From the NCBI GenBank assembly GCA_949318235.1, contig OX439131.1:45764859-45828858 (forward strand): a stretch of DNA of 64,000 bases, given 5' to 3'. Below are positions 55,885-64,000 of this stretch, piece after piece (the stretch's first letter is position 1; the number at the start of each line of letters is the position of its first letter). This DNA is from Ecdyonurus torrentis (taxonomy: Eukaryota > Arthropoda > Insecta > Ephemeroptera > Heptageniidae). The notes beneath the pieces are model-generated. The model saw only the letters and a list, made by a program, of their open reading frames with translations, did no database searches and was not told where the DNA came from. A program made the translations under genes and the position numbers.

Positions 55885-56368
55885 GTAAGATACCAAGCTT
55901 CAGTGAACACAACAATCACGCAAAATCATATTTTCTATCACTTTATGTGTTTAATTCAACAATAAAATATTTCGCTCTACTTTTTACATCGTTTTATTTT
56001 TTTTTTCCCACACAGCAACTTTTTGGCTGAAATAGTTGTGTACCTTTATAATTGTGCTGAGTTAATTTAGGTATAGGAGAGAATTAAAGAAATAAAAGAT
56101 TAAATCTACTTCTGTCTAAATTCTTTTCTTGTTACTTGAATTGCCAAAACGATGGTTTTAAACAACTTATGATATATATAGTAATTCGTTACGTACAAAA
56201 ATAAATTATAATCGATTTGAAAATAAACACGTCAAACTTAATCATGAAATGCTCTACTGTATAGGTAATAATCTTTGCAAAATGATAAAATTTATCAATT
56301 TTAATGACGTTTAATATTATATTTTTTTCCTAACAAATTATAGAATTTTTATTGTGCAGTTTTACTAT

Positions 56369-56680
56369 ATATAGGGTGTGTACGCATGACGTCATTCTGA
56401 GTGCTTTTCGATGCTCTTCTTGAGAAATGAATAACATTTTGCTCAGCATCATTGGACTATTTTCTTTTGAAAATTAGCTATTTCTTAGTCATTATTATTT
56501 TTCTTGCATACTTGAGGTATACTAATTCAATGACAGCATCAATGCTCTCAAAAAAAAAAATTTGAGAAGTATTTTTAAACTGGCAAAATGGGCCATTTTC
56601 GGCATTTTTCCTATACCGGCCAATGTTATTTAGTACTCACTTATGACGTTGACTTTAACATGAATGAAACCACCCTATAT
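56369..56680 (+). mobile_element. MITE-B copy 5
   Basis: Starts ATAGGGTGTGTACGCATGAC and ends ATGAATGAAACCACCCTATA; inverted ends well preserved. Confidence 0.7.
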
Positions 56681-56827
56681 AATCCAAATGTTTCTGTTCT
56701 CCGTAATGTCCACTCAGATTATCAAATATCCACATGAAGCAATACGTCATAATTGTTATTACTTTTAGTACTGTACTTTGACTTTATGCACTTCATGTGA
56801 TATGTGATTGCATGTAAATTTTATTTC

Positions 56828-57156
56828 TTAAAGCCATAGACCACATAAAACAATATGTACTTTTTAATGAATGCATGAAATGGAATCTTCAAAACTGATG
56901 ACAATTTTTACCAGAATGTTAATGTAGCCCCACGAGAGAGCGTGATAAAACTGTAAAGTATGAAAATTCATGTTTATGACGTCAGAAACATGCAAAATTT
57001 AGTATGAAAATGTTATGCGGGTTGCATAAATTGAATTGTCTGATCACTGCTACGGGGCTACTGTTGGGTTTTGAGGCAAACTAATGTTATTTATGTAAAT
57101 CCCATCAAGTGTTTTGTGATATAAATACTTATGTTTTTCTCTAGTCTATTCCTTAA
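56828..57156 (+). mobile_element. MITE-A copy 5
   Basis: Same landmarks as the other copies, TTAA at both ends, a short internal deletion around 56960; lies in the region right of the 55.8-kb exon. Confidence 0.75.
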
Positions 57157-60447
<3,291 letters not shown>

Positions 60448-60791
60448 TTAAAGCCATATACCCACATATAACAACGTGTGCTTTTTAATGAATAAACACG
60501 AAATGGGATCTTCAAAACTGATGACAATTTTTGCCAGAATGTTGATGTAGCCCCACGAGATAGCGTGAAAATACTGTAAAGTATGCAATTTGCGTGAAAA
60601 TTCATGTTTATGACGTCAGAAACATGCAAAAATTAGTATGAAAATGTTGCATGAGTTGCATAAATTGAATTTTCTGATCACTGCTACGGGGCTACTGTTG
60701 GGTTTTGAGACAAACTAATGTTATTTATGTAAATCCCAACAAGTATTTTGTGATATAAATGCTTATGTTTTTCTCTGGTCTATTCCTTTAA
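60448..60791 (+). mobile_element. MITE-A copy 6
   Basis: Near full-length copy with TTAA at both ends and all shared inner landmarks. Confidence 0.75.
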
Positions 60792-62799
<2,008 letters not shown>

Positions 62800-64000
62800 T
62801 ACTCAAGAGACCGCGAAAAAACCCGTAAGAATAACATTGGAAAAGCGTTCGCTCTTGCGATTTTTTTTTTGCGAGCGAATCGCCCAAACCGACATACCGG
62901 GAGATCGGGCTCACCGAGGGGCGTCTTTTCGCTAACCGCGTGCCAAGCGCTCCGACGCGAACTTTCGGCGCAAAACGCGAAAAACACGTTTTTTGGACCC
63001 TCACGCCAAACTATATTTCGCCCGGGGTTTCGGAGCCACGGGGACCAAACTCGGCCATCGGGCAGTCGACATGTCGGGACGCAACGCCAAGTTGCATTTT
63101 TTTCGATTTCGTCTCCGTTCCGGAGATACGGCGCGCCAAACTTTTTTCGCGATTCTGGAAAAACGGAAACGGCGATTGCCGAAAAACCGCCGCGGGGAAT
63201 CGACCCTCCTTTGGCCAAAAACTGCGCCCGGGGGACCCCTACCGACGACATAGGCGGCGATCGGGGGTCTCGAAGGGCACCGCCAAGATGGCGGTTTTCC
63301 CGGTTTTTCGACTTCGGAGCCCTCTGGCGGCGGTTGTATGCGTGCCAGAGCGAAAACGAGGACACATCGCCATAGTAACTCAACCCCGTTCTATCGATTG
63401 CACCAACAATCGAAGTCGAAATCGAAGTCGAACCCGGAGAAAAAGCAACCGGAACCAGATTTTCTTATAGGACCGGAAGTCACCTGGCAACCCACAAGAC
63501 GTGGTTTTGCAAGCCCTACAAAACGTATATCTCGAAATTTTGATGAGACGGTAAAATCGGCCGTTATAAACGAAAAACGGACAAAATGCGGCGCTTACGC
63601 ATTGTTTAGATAGGGAAACTTCGACGCGCTCGCGATTTTTTTCTACGGGTCCGATGTCTTAGATATTTTGGCTACCCCCCCATAACCGACCACGGCGCAC
63701 AACTTTGCAACGGTAACCTAAGCGCTGGGTCCCATAGAAACAAGATGGCGGCAATGCGCACGTTTTTTTCGCACTTCCGGTGCTCGCAGCGCGAAAATAA
63801 AAAATGAGACTTTACCTGCATATTTTGACGAGAGGAAGACGATGGCGCAATCAGATTTACAAAATTCCGAAAATTGGCGCTTTCGTTTTTTTTTATAAAA
63901 AAATCGCGTTTTTTTGTGTTCAAACGCCCGTAGCAATTCAGGGGTGCGTCGGAGAGCTCTGAAAAAAAAATTTGAGGGAGTTCCGACGAGCCGCGGAACA
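62800..64000. repeat. Abrupt GC- and CpG-rich block, nature unknown
   Basis: Composition jumps at about 62800 from roughly 20 percent GC to more than 50 percent with many CG dinucleotides, right after a poly-A run and continuing to the window end. Long frames are open in several frames of both strands at once, which follows from composition and does not indicate genes. Phrases such as GGAGATACGGCGCGCCAAAC and AGATGGCGG suggest a repeated element. It may also be rRNA-spacer-like, a satellite or an assembly junction. Confidence 0.4.

Overview
The window is AT-rich animal nuclear DNA, almost certainly from an invertebrate: spliced genes with large introns, clean GT/AG sites, two non-LTR retrotransposons, many fold-back elements and long microsatellites. 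I cannot name the species or phylum from sequence alone.

Main content: one secreted serpin (serine protease inhibitor) gene on the minus strand, from about 48.6 kb down to at least 6.3 kb. Seven constant exons (48620 to 37586) encode a signal peptide and the serpin scaffold. They stop inside the reactive-centre loop, right after the inhibitory hinge [10 protein letters not shown], in phase 1. Below them (37.0 to 6.3 kb) lies a tandem array of 24 alternative last coding exons, numbered here 8.1 to 8.24 in transcription order; about 21 look usable and three are decayed. Each usable one starts with an in-phase acceptor and supplies the variable half of the loop (including P1), the s4B strand (usually around D/N-H-P-F) and the s5B end. 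Splicing one or another onto the same scaffold would give one gene about twenty protease specificities. Predicted P1 residues include Arg, Lys, Tyr, Met, Gln, Asp and, in seven exons, Cys. Exon 8.23 carries a furin-type R-M-K-R|S bait and ends in KDEL, an ER-retention signal.

Layout. 0-6 kb: fold-back elements. 6.3-37 kb: variable exon array, interrupted by an RTE-like retrotransposon (20.75-23.07 kb) with an open reverse transcriptase frame, a truncated second LINE (8.4-9.5 kb) and copies of two MITE families. Exons 8.13-8.18 form a recent tandem expansion with shared flanks; exons 8.2/8.3 are a damaged duplicate of 8.4/8.5. 37.5-48.7 kb: constant exons, with a 1.58-kb hAT-like element (8-bp target duplication) in intron 6. 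48.9-55.6 kb: intergenic, MITEs and microsatellites. 55.84 kb: a plus-strand signal-peptide-like first exon in a GC-rich patch, perhaps the start of a neighbouring gene. 56-62.8 kb: repeats. 62.8-64 kb: an abrupt GC-rich block of unknown nature.

How it works together (inference): the signal peptide sends the inhibitor into the secretory pathway; the alternative 3' exon decides which protease is trapped and, for 8.23, where the protein stays. Most distal exons have a splice donor just after the stop codon (mutually exclusive internal exons joined to a shared 3'UTR), while the proximal ones (8.1-8.5) lack an obvious donor and encode, or once encoded, long acidic tails. The same overall design is known from Drosophila Spn42Da (Spn4) and Manduca sexta serpin-1; the number of exons here is unusually high as far as I know.
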